A DNA stretch of 11,662 nt from RBG-13-43-22 sp040755035 (GTDB lineage Bacteria > Desulfobacterota > RBG-13-43-22), in the NCBI GenBank assembly GCA_040755035.1, contig JBFMBU010000307.1:1-11662 (forward strand), given 5' to 3'. Shown piece after piece: positions 5,418-11,662 of this stretch (position 1 is the stretch's first letter; the number at the start of each line of letters is the position of its first letter). A program made the translations under genes and the position numbers. The notes under the pieces are model-generated. The model was given only the letters and a program-made list of their open reading frames with translations. It was not told the origin of the DNA and did no database searches.

Positions 5418-6451
5418 GATTTGCTCCAGAATCCCTGGCTTTCCTGCCGCAGCCGTTCCTTGAGCGGTCTCCACCAGTCCGCATTTTCCTGATACCAGCG
5501 GACGGTTCGGGACAATCCTTCCGACAAGGCAACCTTCGGGGACCAACCTATTTCCCTCTTGATCTTATCATTGCTCAAGGCATAGCGCAGGTCATGACCG
5601 GGCCGGTCGGTTACATATTGGAGCCATTCCGTTCCCTTATCCAAAAAAGCCAGGACTTCTCCGGCCAGATCGATGTTTCGTTTTTCCGATTCACCGCCCA
5701 CATTGAAGGCTTCGCCGGGGTTCCCCTTTTCCAGAATCTGGTCGATGGCCCGGCAGGTATCTTCGACGAAAAGCCAATCGCGAACATTCTCTCCCCGCCC
5801 ATAAACCGGGACCGGTCGTTCCTGTAAAAGATTGGTGATCATCAGGGGAATGAATTTCTCCGGAAACTGGTAAGGGCCGTAATTATTGGAAGGGCGAATA
5901 ATCACTGCCGGAAACCCGAAGGTTTCGTAATAGGATCGAACCAGCAAATCGGCCCCGGCCTTGCTGGCCGAGTAGGGGGAATTGGGCCGAAAGGGGGTCT
6001 CCTCGGTGAAGATTCCTTCCCGACCGAGAGTGCCGTAGACCTCATCGGTGGAGATATGAAGGAAACGGAAGTGCGGACTGCTTTTTAGAAAGGTCTGCCA
6101 GTATTTTTTAAAAACTTCCATCAGGGTATGGGTGCCGAGGACATTGGTTTCGATGAATTCCCGCGACCCATGGATGGACCGGTCCACATGGGACTCAGCG
6201 GCAAAATGGATCACCGCTTCGATGGAAAATTCTTGTGTCAATCGGGTCAGTAAGGCCTCATTCAGAATATCGCCTTCTACAAAACGGTGGTGTGTATCGG
6301 AAGTAAGGTCCCGGAGGTTTTCGGGATTGGCCGAGTAGGTGAGTTTGTCGATATTGATCAACAGACAATCCGGGTGGGTCTTTAAAAAATAACGGATGAA
6401 GTTGGAGCCGATAAATCCCATCCCGCCGGTGATTAAAATAGTTTTTTTCAT
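5414..6451 (-). CDS. rfbB: dTDP-glucose 4,6-dehydratase, 345 aa
   Basis: Extended short-chain dehydrogenase that converts dTDP-glucose to dTDP-4-keto-6-deoxyglucose with bound NAD+. Hallmarks in order: ITGGMGFIGSNF (7-18), INIDKLTYSANPENL (32-46), HFAAESHVDRSI (82-93), ISTDEVYG with T135-D136-E137 (133-140), the SPYSASKAGAD block with Y160 and K164, RPSNNYGPYQFPEKFIPL (186-203) and RDWLFVEDTC (224-233). All catalytic residues are present and the length is typical. ATG at 6451 is chosen over upstream in-frame codons because AAGGA precedes it at about 6 nt and the Rossmann strand begins at residue 3. It overlaps rfbD by 4 nt. The gap to rfbA upstream is 163 nt and repeat-rich, but the orientation and pathway argue for one operon. 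Confidence 0.95.
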   Translation of the reverse strand: MKKTILITGGMGFIGSNFIRYFLKTHPDCLLINIDKLTYSANPENLRDLTSDTHHRFVEGDILNEALLTRLTQEFSIEAVIHFAAESHVDRSIHGSREFIETNVLGTHTLMEVFKKYWQTFLKSSPHFRFLHISTDEVYGTLGREGIFTEETPFRPNSPYSASKAGADLLVRSYYETFGFPAVIIRPSNNYGPYQFPEKFIPLMITNLLQERPVPVYGRGENVRDWLFVEDTCRAIDQILEKGNPGEAFNVGGESEKRNIDLAGEVLAFLDKGTEWLQYVTDRPGHDLRYALSNDKIKREIGWSPKVALSEGLSRTVRWYQENADWWRPLKERLRQESQGFWSKS

Positions 6452-6459
6452 GAGGGTCC

Positions 6460-6612
6460 TTCGGGTTGTCTGGTCTGTTTGGTCTAAATGGTTTGTTGAG
6501 TCCAATACTGAAGGCTATGGCAAAGAGCCGAGGGCAGAGCGTTTTAGGTTTCTGTTTTACTCTAGGCGCCAGGCTCTATGCTCCTTGCCCTATACGCTTT
6601 GTTCCTTGCCGG
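6460..6612. repeat. Degenerate short-repeat island between rfbA and rfbB
   Basis: The gap contains reiterated words on both sides. GGTCTG/GGTCTA/GGTTTG variants occupy 6465-6500. A 14-mer CTATGCTCCTTGCC (6576-6589) recurs with two changes at 6597-6610, a 21-bp period, with TCCTTGCC exact in both. It splits an otherwise tightly packed operon and carries no clear terminator, promoter or coding region. Confidence 0.5.
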
Positions 6613-6614
6613 TT

Positions 6615-7682
6615 TTAAACCTCCACCACGGCGTTGTCTCCGATCATCAGCCGCAAGGCCTTGGAATGGTTTTCCCCCTGGATGACCCTGGCTTCCCGGC
6701 CGATAAGGCTGTCCTCCAAGCGGGAGATATTTTCAACCTGGCAATGCCCCATAAGCACCGAATGCTCAATTACCGAGTGGACCACCCGGCTGTAAGGACC
6801 GATCGTAGTATAAGGGCCGATAAAGGAATGAAGGATCTGCGCTCCTTCGCCGATCACCACCGGTCCCCGGATGACGCTGCCGGCGACTTTGCTTTTTTTA
6901 TCCAAACGGACACGACCGATAATCTGACTTTTTGAATCACAGGTCCCGCAGAGGTCCCGCTTGGTGTAATCATCCAGGACCGTGGTATTGGCGGCCAGAA
7001 AATCATCCTTCTTCCCCGTATCCAGCCACCAGCCTTCCAGGATGTGCCCTTTCACCATGCCTTTCATATTCATGAGTTCTTGAATGGCATCGGTAATCTC
7101 CAATTCCCCCCGGGCCGAGGGTTTGATGCGGGCAATGGCCTGGTGGATTCGGGGTGAAAAAAAATACACACCCACCAGAGCCAGGTTGGAAGGTGGTTTT
7201 TCCGGTTTCTCGATCAGCCGGGTGATATGACCCTTTTTGTTCAGGACCGCCACTCCGAAGGCTCGGGGATTTTCCACCTCTTTCAGGAATAAAAAGGCGT
7301 CCAGGTTATCTTTTACAAATTGTTCCCGGTAATCTTTGATCCCCTCGGCCAGCAAATTGTCCCCCAAATACATGACAAAGGGAGAAGACCCTAAAAAGGG
7401 CTGGGCTGTCTTCACGGCATGGGCCAAACCCAGGGGTTGATCTTGCAGAATATACTGAATGCGCAGGTTCCAACGTTTCCCTTGTTGAAGAAAGTGTTTT
7501 ACATCATTCTGTGTTTCGGGGGCCACCACTACGCCCACCTCCTTGATTCCGGCCTCCATCAGGTGTTGAAAGACATAACCCAATATCGGCTCATTGGCCA
7601 CCGGAACCAACTGTTTGGCCATGGTATGGGTGATGGGTCTGAGACGGGTCCCCTTTCCACCGGATAAAACCAGAGCTTTCAT
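6615..7682 (-). CDS. rfbA: Glucose-1-phosphate thymidylyltransferase, long form with beta-helix domain, 355 aa
   Basis: Nucleotidyltransferase that makes dTDP-glucose from dTTP and glucose-1-phosphate, the entry step of dTDP-deoxysugar synthesis. The N-terminal domain has the signature LSGGKGTRLRPIT (6-18), followed by KQLVPVANEPIL (23-34), MYLGDN (104-109), the RLIEKPEKPPSN block (155-166) and GWWLDTGKKDDFL (217-229). Residues about 252-355 form hexapeptide-type repeats (VIRGPVVIGEGAQI, FIGPYTTIGPYS), a left-handed beta-helix. That places it with the long RmlA form, about 60 residues longer than enteric RmlA (about 290 aa). The long form is common in archaea, actinomycetes and anaerobes. ATG at 7682 begins MKALVLSGG and has AGAGGA about 9 nt upstream; a TTG six codons earlier is rejected. 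It is the first gene of the operon, behind the promoter at 7728-7756. Confidence 0.93.
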   Translation of the reverse strand: MKALVLSGGKGTRLRPITHTMAKQLVPVANEPILGYVFQHLMEAGIKEVGVVVAPETQNDVKHFLQQGKRWNLRIQYILQDQPLGLAHAVKTAQPFLGSSPFVMYLGDNLLAEGIKDYREQFVKDNLDAFLFLKEVENPRAFGVAVLNKKGHITRLIEKPEKPPSNLALVGVYFFSPRIHQAIARIKPSARGELEITDAIQELMNMKGMVKGHILEGWWLDTGKKDDFLAANTTVLDDYTKRDLCGTCDSKSQIIGRVRLDKKSKVAGSVIRGPVVIGEGAQILHSFIGPYTTIGPYSRVVHSVIEHSVLMGHCQVENISRLEDSLIGREARVIQGENHSKALRLMIGDNAVVEV

Positions 7683-7727
7683 TCCCAAGCTTCCTCTCAA
7701 TAAATTTTTTAGGAAATATATTGAGTA

Positions 7728-7756
7728 GTTATACCCGCGTATATTTCAAATGTCAA
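7728..7756 (-). promoter_or_regulatory. Sigma-70 promoter of the rfbA operon
   Basis: On the minus strand TTGACA (7756-7751) and TATAAC (7733-7728) are 17 bp apart: perfect -35, five of six at -10, optimal spacing. The predicted start near 7721 gives a leader of about 39 nt before the rfbA ATG. It is probably the only strong promoter for the five downstream genes. Confidence 0.78.
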
Positions 7757-7913
7757 GTTTTCTAAAGATAATCCGAGTTGATCATTTTTATTTTTGTTTT
7801 CCTTGTTTTTTTGTTATCTTTTTGTTAATCAGTCTCCATCCGGGGATTCGTTTTTCCGAATCAAAACGGATCGGAGTAACCCAGTTTTATTATCGAATCA
7901 AAATGAGGATTCT
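7757..7913 (+). promoter_or_regulatory. Leader of the membrane fusion gene: T-rich tract and CGAATC repeats
   Basis: A strongly T-biased stretch (about 7785-7826) is followed by a hairpin GATTCG-TTTTTC-CGAATC (7845-7862). The decamer CGAATCAAAA occurs at 7857-7866 and 7894-7903, 37 bp apart, the second copy ending 10 nt before the start codon, next to the GAGGA ribosome site. I could not fix a -35/-10 pair with confidence. The repeats could be a protein-binding site or an RNA structure near the ribosome site. Confidence 0.35.
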
Positions 7914-10316
7914 ATGACTCGACCCATCGTCCTCTTGTGTTTTTTCCTATCCGGTTTCAGCGGCCTTTTATACGAAGTGCTCTGGTTGCGGATGCTGATT
8001 CTGATCTTCGGTTCCACCACCTTGGCGGTCAGTACGGTTCTGACCTCTTTTATGGGCGGTCTGGCCTTGGGAAGTTTCGTCTTTGGGCGCCTAATGGACA
8101 AGCAAAAACGCCCCTTGCTTTATTACGGTCTCTTGGAAGGGATAATCGGACTCTACGCCCTGCTGATCCCCTGGCTTTTTTCTCTTCTGGTCCCTGCTTA
8201 CCGGATCCTATGGGGTCAATTTCATCCCAACTTTCTGGGGTTCACCCTGATGCAGTTCCTGCTGGTCTCCGTCGTTCTGGTCATTCCCACCACCTGCATG
8301 GGCGCCACCCTGCCCATCCTAAGCCGTTGGGCCGTTCAAAGGCAAAGCACCCTGGGCATTACTATTGGCCGGCTTTATTCCTTAAACACCTTCGGGGCCG
8401 TCTTCGGCACGGCCCTGAGCGGTTTTTTCCTGCTCCCCCTTTTGGGGGTCAATAAAACATTGGGGATTGCGGTGGCCATCAATCTTCTGGTGGCAGTGAT
8501 CATTCTGCTGATGATCCGGCGTTTTTCGGAAACCCCGGGCACTCAACCTTCCCCGGCGCCGATTGAGAAAACAGAACCCTCCGGATCAACCGTCGGTTCT
8601 AAACCAACCCCGGGGTTGGTCCGGGCCGTTGTCCTGGGCATCGCCCTCTCCGGGTTTATCTCCATGATTTACGAAGTGGCCTGGAGCCGCACCCTCTCCC
8701 TGCTGGTGGATTCGTCGGTATATGGTTTTTCCATTATGCTGACCACCTTTTTGGTGGGAATCGCCTTGGGGTCCTATTTTTTCTCCCGCCGGGTCGACAC
8801 CATCCGCTTTCAGGGTTTGGTCTGGTCCTGGCTGCAAATCGGCATCGGGGTCTGTGCTTTTCTCAGCCTCCTTCTTTTTCAGGAACTCCCCTACTGGTAC
8901 CTCCTCCTCTTCCGTTCCCTGGGAAAATCCATCAACCTCCTGCTGGCCGGAAAATTTATCCTGGCCTTCCTGATCATGCTGGCCCCGACCCTGTTTATGG
9001 GGGCCATCTTTCCTTTGACGGTAAAGATATACAGTGCCAACATCGATCGTATCAGCCGAATGGTGGGGAATGTCTATACCGTCAATACCCTGGGTTGTAT
9101 CCTGGGATCCTTTGCCGGCGGTTTTTTTCTTATCCCTTTGCTGGGAATTCGAAACACCCTTTTGCTGGGAATCCTCCTCAATCTTTTACTGGGGCTTTGG
9201 ATCATGCTAATCTCCACCGCTGTACGACCGGCGCTGAAATGGGTTTCCGGCCCGGCGGTCCTGGCCCTTGCCCTGGCCATAATGCTTTTTCCCCCTTCCT
9301 GGAAAGCCCCCCTGATGGTCAGCGGGGTTTATATTTACGCCCATAATTTCCAAAAGACTTCCCGTCAGGAATTGCTGAATATGTATGATCCCCGACATGA
9401 ACCCCTGCTCTACTATAAAGAAGGACATACCTGTACCATCAGCGTCCATAAATCCCGAAAAACGGGCGCCATCTACATGAAATCCAACGGCAAGGTCGAG
9501 GCCTCTTCCCGGGGGGATATGCCCACCCAGGTCCTGGTCGGACAAATTCCTTTGCTCTTGGCCCCCAACCTGGATGAGGTGTTGGTGGTCGGTATGGGCA
9601 GCGGGGTCACCGTCGGTTCGGTACCTCCCTTCCCCTCAAAAAAAATCACCCTGGTGGAGCTGGAGAAAGCGGTCATCGAAGGCTCCCGTTTTTTTGATTT
9701 TGTCAACAACCGCCCGCTGGAAGACCCCCGGGTACGTCTGCGGGTGGCCGACGCCAGAAATTATCTCTTAGTCACCCCTGACCGCTATGATGTCATCATC
9801 TCCGAACCTTCCAACCCCTGGATGGCCGGGGTGGCCAATGTCTTTACCCGCGAGTTTTTTCAACTGGGCTATGAAAAATTAAAACCAGCGGGGGTCTTCT
9901 GCCAATGGCTCCAGCTTTATAAAATCTCCCCGGAAAGTTTTAAAACCGTATTGACTACCTTTCAGGCCGTCTTCCCCCATATTTATATTTTTCAACCCCA
10001 GGATAAAGATCTGGTCCTGGTCGGTTTCAAGCAACGGCCCTCCTTTTTACTGACCAGGATTGGGGAACGGATACGCTGGGAGGCTGTGGACCGGGACCTG
10101 AAACGGGTGGGAGTCACCCATCTTGAGAACCTGCTCGCCCGCTTTGTCATGGGTCCGGAGGAAGTTGCGGCTTTGACCCGGGAAGGGCGCTTGAACACCG
10201 ACGACAATGCTTTGATTGAATTCTCCACGCCCAAGACCCTCTTTTCCGAGACGGAAGATTTGAATGAGCAAATCCTGGAACCCTACAAACAGCCGGCGGA
10301 AAAGTATTTCCAATAG
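7914..10316 (+). CDS. Fused multi-helix membrane / spermidine synthase-like protein, 800 aa
   Basis: Integral membrane protein with a cytoplasmic-type C-terminal SAM-binding domain of the spermidine synthase superfamily. Two homologous membrane halves are seen: LSGFSGLLYEVLWLR (12-26) matches LSGFISMIYEVAWSR (245-259), and LYSLNTFGAVFGT (154-166) matches VYTVNTLGCILGS (387-399), separated by a Pro/Ser linker (206-233). Residues about 495-710 hold the catalytic-like fold: VLVVGMGSGVT (556-566), VELEKAV (581-587), VADARNY (611-617) and SEPSNPWMAGVANVFTREFF (630-649). Compared with true spermidine synthases, the GGGDGG loop reads GMGSGV and the catalytic D of DSSDP reads E631, so putrescine aminopropyl transfer is doubtful; the natural substrate is unknown. 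ATG at 7914 has GAGGA about 5 nt upstream; a 40-residue upstream extension has no ribosome site. A small gene follows 9 nt downstream. Confidence 0.88.
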   Translation: MTRPIVLLCFFLSGFSGLLYEVLWLRMLILIFGSTTLAVSTVLTSFMGGLALGSFVFGRLMDKQKRPLLYYGLLEGIIGLYALLIPWLFSLLVPAYRILWGQFHPNFLGFTLMQFLLVSVVLVIPTTCMGATLPILSRWAVQRQSTLGITIGRLYSLNTFGAVFGTALSGFFLLPLLGVNKTLGIAVAINLLVAVIILLMIRRFSETPGTQPSPAPIEKTEPSGSTVGSKPTPGLVRAVVLGIALSGFISMIYEVAWSRTLSLLVDSSVYGFSIMLTTFLVGIALGSYFFSRRVDTIRFQGLVWSWLQIGIGVCAFLSLLLFQELPYWYLLLFRSLGKSINLLLAGKFILAFLIMLAPTLFMGAIFPLTVKIYSANIDRISRMVGNVYTVNTLGCILGSFAGGFFLIPLLGIRNTLLLGILLNLLLGLWIMLISTAVRPALKWVSGPAVLALALAIMLFPPSWKAPLMVSGVYIYAHNFQKTSRQELLNMYDPRHEPLLYYKEGHTCTISVHKSRKTGAIYMKSNGKVEASSRGDMPTQVLVGQIPLLLAPNLDEVLVVGMGSGVTVGSVPPFPSKKITLVELEKAVIEGSRFFDFVNNRPLEDPRVRLRVADARNYLLVTPDRYDVIISEPSNPWMAGVANVFTREFFQLGYEKLKPAGVFCQWLQLYKISPESFKTVLTTFQAVFPHIYIFQPQDKDLVLVGFKQRPSFLLTRIGERIRWEAVDRDLKRVGVTHLENLLARFVMGPEEVAALTREGRLNTDDNALIEFSTPKTLFSETEDLNEQILEPYKQPAEKYFQ

Positions 10317-10325
10317 GGATCGTTC

Positions 10326-10565
10326 ATGAAAGAAGATCCGGAAGTCATACTGGAAAACAAAAAAATCAAAACCCTGCGTATCCTGGTCGATACGGCCGGC
10401 CTGATCTTAAGCCGGGGGGATTTGAGCAAGGAGGAGTCCTGGGAATTGGTGGAAAAGATCAAACAATGGGCGGTCCTCCTTTTCCCCGGGAAAGAGGAGA
10501 CCTTTGATCTGATTTATTTCCCCCGTTTCCGCCGGATCATCGAAGAGCGATTCCCCCTCCATTAA
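10326..10565 (+). CDS. Small conserved-looking protein, 79 aa
   Basis: I do not recognise a named family, but the pattern is familiar from small proteins of Desulfobacterota. It has a helix around KKIKTLRILVDTAGLIL (12-28), then LSKEESWELVEKIKQWAVLLFPG (33-55), and a C-terminal FDLIYFPRFRRIIEERF (60-76). It is soluble, acidic-basic mixed and without cysteines. The ATG lies 10 nt after the stop of the 800-aa gene with a GGGAT-like ribosome site, so the two are cotranscribed. It could be an accessory or stability partner of the membrane protein, by position only. Confidence 0.72.
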   Translation: MKEDPEVILENKKIKTLRILVDTAGLILSRGDLSKEESWELVEKIKQWAVLLFPGKEETFDLIYFPRFRRIIEERFPLH

Positions 10566-10632
10566 CAAAGTGTATTCACGATAATAGTCGGCTTCATTTC
10601 CTGGTTTCGATAGTCAGGTTTTAAACCTCTCC

Positions 10633-10660
10633 TTGACAAAACCATATAAGACTATATAAT
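10633..10660 (+). promoter_or_regulatory. Consensus sigma-70 promoter of the toxin-antitoxin operon
   Basis: TTGACA (10633-10638) and TATAAT (10655-10660) are separated by 16 bp; both hexamers are perfect. The predicted start near 10667 leaves about 26 nt before the antitoxin ATG. Such a strong promoter fits an autorepressed toxin-antitoxin operon. Confidence 0.82.
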
Positions 10661-10668
10661 TAGTCATA
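10647..10668. promoter_or_regulatory. Palindromic operator over the -10 box
   Basis: TAAGACTA (10647-10654) and TAGTCATA (10661-10668) are inverted repeats with one mismatch per arm (perfect core GACTA/TAGTC), and the TATAAT box forms the 6-nt centre. This places a twofold-symmetric site exactly where a Phd/YefM dimer would block RNA polymerase, matching the autoregulation known for such operons. Confidence 0.65.
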
Positions 10669-10692
10669 ACAAATGACCACTTTGGAGGGATC

Positions 10693-10959
10693 ATGGAAAC
10701 AAACACGGTGAGTATCGCCGAAGGGAAAAAAGATTTCAGCCGGTTGATTCGAAACAGCATTGAAAATAAATCGGAAATCGTGGTTACCCGAAGGGGTAAA
10801 CCGGTGGCGGTTATTTTACCCTTTGATCAATACCGCCGCTCAAGAAAGCAGGACGGGTACCAAAAAATTTTGGAAAGCAGGCAAACTTTCTTAAAATCGG
10901 GGCTTTCGGCTAAAAAAGTTTTTCGAGAATCCAGGAAACGACTGGAGGAAAAACATTGA
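10693..10959 (+). CDS. Phd/YefM-family antitoxin, 88 aa
   Basis: Antitoxin and autorepressor of a type II toxin-antitoxin pair. The N-terminal Phd/YefM fold is clear: VSIAEGKKDFSRLIR (6-20), EIVVTRRGKPVAVILP (28-43) and FDQYRRS (44-50). The C-terminal half (51-88) is Lys/Arg/Glu-rich and probably unfolds without its toxin, as in the family. The ATG has TTGGAGGGA directly upstream at good spacing. Its stop overlaps the toxin start by 4 nt. DNA binding at the palindrome 10647-10668 is inferred. Base composition is AT-richer than the genes to the left, consistent with a mobile module, though no attachment site or integrase is visible. Confidence 0.9.
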   Translation: METNTVSIAEGKKDFSRLIRNSIENKSEIVVTRRGKPVAVILPFDQYRRSRKQDGYQKILESRQTFLKSGLSAKKVFRESRKRLEEKH

Positions 10960-11390
10960 AAAAAATAGTTATCGATGCCAGCGTTGCCCTAAAATGGTTT
11001 TTTAACGATGAAGAAAACGGAGAAAGGTCGTTAAGGATTCTCGAACAGTATATGGCGGAAGAATTGGAACTATGTGCCCCGTCATTATTGGAATACGAAA
11101 TCATTAATGGACTGGTGATCGGTCAACGAAGAGGCCGAATTAAAATGGATACGGTCCTGCACGCCGTAGAGGGATTCCTTAATTTGGAAATCCCGATGTT
11201 AAGCGTGACCCCTGTTTATTCCCGGATACTGTATTTTTGTCGAACCTTTAATCTTACCGCTTATGACGCCGGGTATGTCGCCGTGGCGGAACAAGAAGGA
11301 ATACCCTTGCTTACCGCAGATCCCCAGCTTTATCGAAATGTTAAAAAGGATTTGAAATGGGTTCAATGGATCGGAGAGACGGCGTATTAA
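10956..11390 (+). CDS. vapC: PIN-domain toxin of the VapC family, 144 aa, TTG start
   Basis: Predicted Mg2+-dependent ribonuclease toxin neutralised by the upstream antitoxin. The four PIN acidic positions are visible: D7 in IVIDASVALKW (4-14), E46 in APSLLEYEI (41-49), D104 in LTAYDAGYVAVAE (100-112) and D122 in LLTADPQLY (118-126). Length and the VIDASV and YDAGY motifs are typical of VapC-like proteins. The start is TTG at 10956, supported by GGAGG (10944-10948) 7 nt upstream and by the Met-Lys-Lys-Ile-Val-Ile-Asp reading; it overlaps the antitoxin stop as TTGA. The weak start may keep toxin below antitoxin (inference). Targets in known VapCs include initiator tRNA and 23S rRNA; the target here cannot be read from sequence. 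Confidence 0.92.
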   Translation: MKKIVIDASVALKWFFNDEENGERSLRILEQYMAEELELCAPSLLEYEIINGLVIGQRRGRIKMDTVLHAVEGFLNLEIPMLSVTPVYSRILYFCRTFNLTAYDAGYVAVAEQEGIPLLTADPQLYRNVKKDLKWVQWIGETAY

Positions 11391-11524
11391 GACGAAAAAA
11401 CTTCAAGGAAAACACTCCAACGGTTTCAGCCGACACCATAACCCTTAAGGGAGTTCCATTTATTGAAGATTTGAGGTTGCCTTATTTTGTAAGGCCAGGT
11501 GAATGTGGAATAGGTAATGAGTAA
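11357..11524 (+). other. Weak 55-codon ORF overlapping the vapC end
   Basis: In the +2 frame relative to vapC an ATG at 11357 opens a reading frame that runs 134 bases past the vapC stop. Its second half reads PTVSADTITLKGVPFIEDL and then RLPYFVRPGECGIGNE, which looks more protein-like than random intergenic sequence. No ribosome site precedes the ATG and no family is recognised. It may be a remnant of a gene or chance; I do not call it as a gene. Confidence 0.2.
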
Positions 11525-11602
11525 TCAAAACTTTTTAATCTCTGTTAGGTTTACTATTTAAGGATAGAGAGACGTTCATGATTGGAGAGAAGAGATTAGA
11601 TA

Positions 11603-11662
11603 ATGACCAATTTTATCAATTTAGATAATCCGGCCGCTATCGAAAAACGGGTCAGGCGATCA
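11603..11662 (+). CDS. Possible start of a further gene, cut by window edge
   Basis: ATG at 11603 opens a frame of 20 codons to the window end (MTNFINLDNPAAIEKRVRRS), with AAGAGA about 7 nt upstream as a ribosome site. A 16-codon ORF from 11578 overlaps its start and could be a leader peptide or noise. Too little is visible to name a family. Confidence 0.35.
   Translation, partial: MTNFINLDNPAAIEKRVRRS

Noticed and set aside
4953..5492. 179-codon plus-strand ORF opposite rfbD
   Set aside because: It is antisense to a well-supported rfbD/rfbB region, shows no recognisable domain and has no ribosome site.
6396..6935. 179-codon plus-strand ORF spanning the rfbB-rfbA gap
   Set aside because: It is antisense to both genes and crosses the repeat island; the translation has no domain features.
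7794..7913. 40-residue N-terminal extension of the membrane fusion protein
   Set aside because: It would start in a T-rich tract without a ribosome site, whereas ATG at 7914 has GAGGA at good spacing and begins at the first membrane helix.
7937..8455. 172-codon plus-strand ORF inside the membrane fusion gene
   Set aside because: It lies in another frame of a clearly coding region; the translation is Arg/Pro/His-rich shadow sequence.
10611..10626. AGGTTTTAAACCT near-palindrome as a terminator of the fusion operon
   Set aside because: The stem is AT-rich and short with no loop or T tract.

Overview
This 11.7 kb window looks like chromosome from an anaerobic bacterium, most likely a Desulfobacterota (deltaproteobacterial) lineage such as a syntrophic or sulfate-reducing relative. 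That is inferred from gene content and style: a tungsten aldehyde:ferredoxin oxidoreductase-family gene with a BamB-like N-terminus, a fused membrane/spermidine-synthase-like protein, an AlgH/YqgE protein, small charged conserved proteins, and intergenic gaps filled with degenerate short repeats. Base composition is moderate, with AT-richer patches around 1560-1860 and right of about 10570. I saw no rRNA, tRNA, CRISPR array, insertion sequence or phage gene.

Layout. (1) 1-646, minus: 5' part of an AOR-family tungstoenzyme cut by the window edge. (2) 883-1559, minus: a two-gene unit, a DUF2080/AbrB-like small protein whose stop overlaps by one base the start of a GNAT acetyltransferase. It is driven by a near-perfect sigma-70 promoter with two helically phased repeats at the predicted transcription start. 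(3) 1861-3081, plus: an AlgH/YqgE gene with its own promoter, then an unrecognised helical protein. (4) 3119-7682, minus: a likely five-gene operon starting from a strong promoter at 7728-7756: rfbA (long form), rfbB, rfbD, an unrecognised 265-aa protein ending in a clamp-binding-like QLELF, and a metallo-beta-lactamase-fold hydrolase. No rfbC is present. A hairpin fills the 37-base gap to the convergent gene of block 3. (5) 7914-10565, plus: an 800-aa membrane protein with two homologous membrane halves and a spermidine-synthase-like SAM-binding C-terminus, followed by a small conserved-looking protein. (6) 10633-11390, plus: a Phd/YefM-VapC toxin-antitoxin operon with consensus promoter, palindromic operator over the -10 box and a TTG-started toxin. 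(7) 11391-11662: AT-rich tail with a weak short ORF and the possible start of another gene.

How the genes work together. rfbA, rfbB and rfbD supply activation, dehydration and reduction steps of dTDP-deoxyhexose synthesis for surface polysaccharide. The overlaps rfbB/rfbD (4 nt), rfbD/orf265 (8 nt) and the 12-nt gap to the hydrolase mean the last two genes are translated with the sugar genes. The most unusual candidate is the DUF2080-GNAT pair, which has the architecture of a toxin-antitoxin module but not a classical antitoxin family. The second is the C-terminal QLELF of the 265-aa protein.
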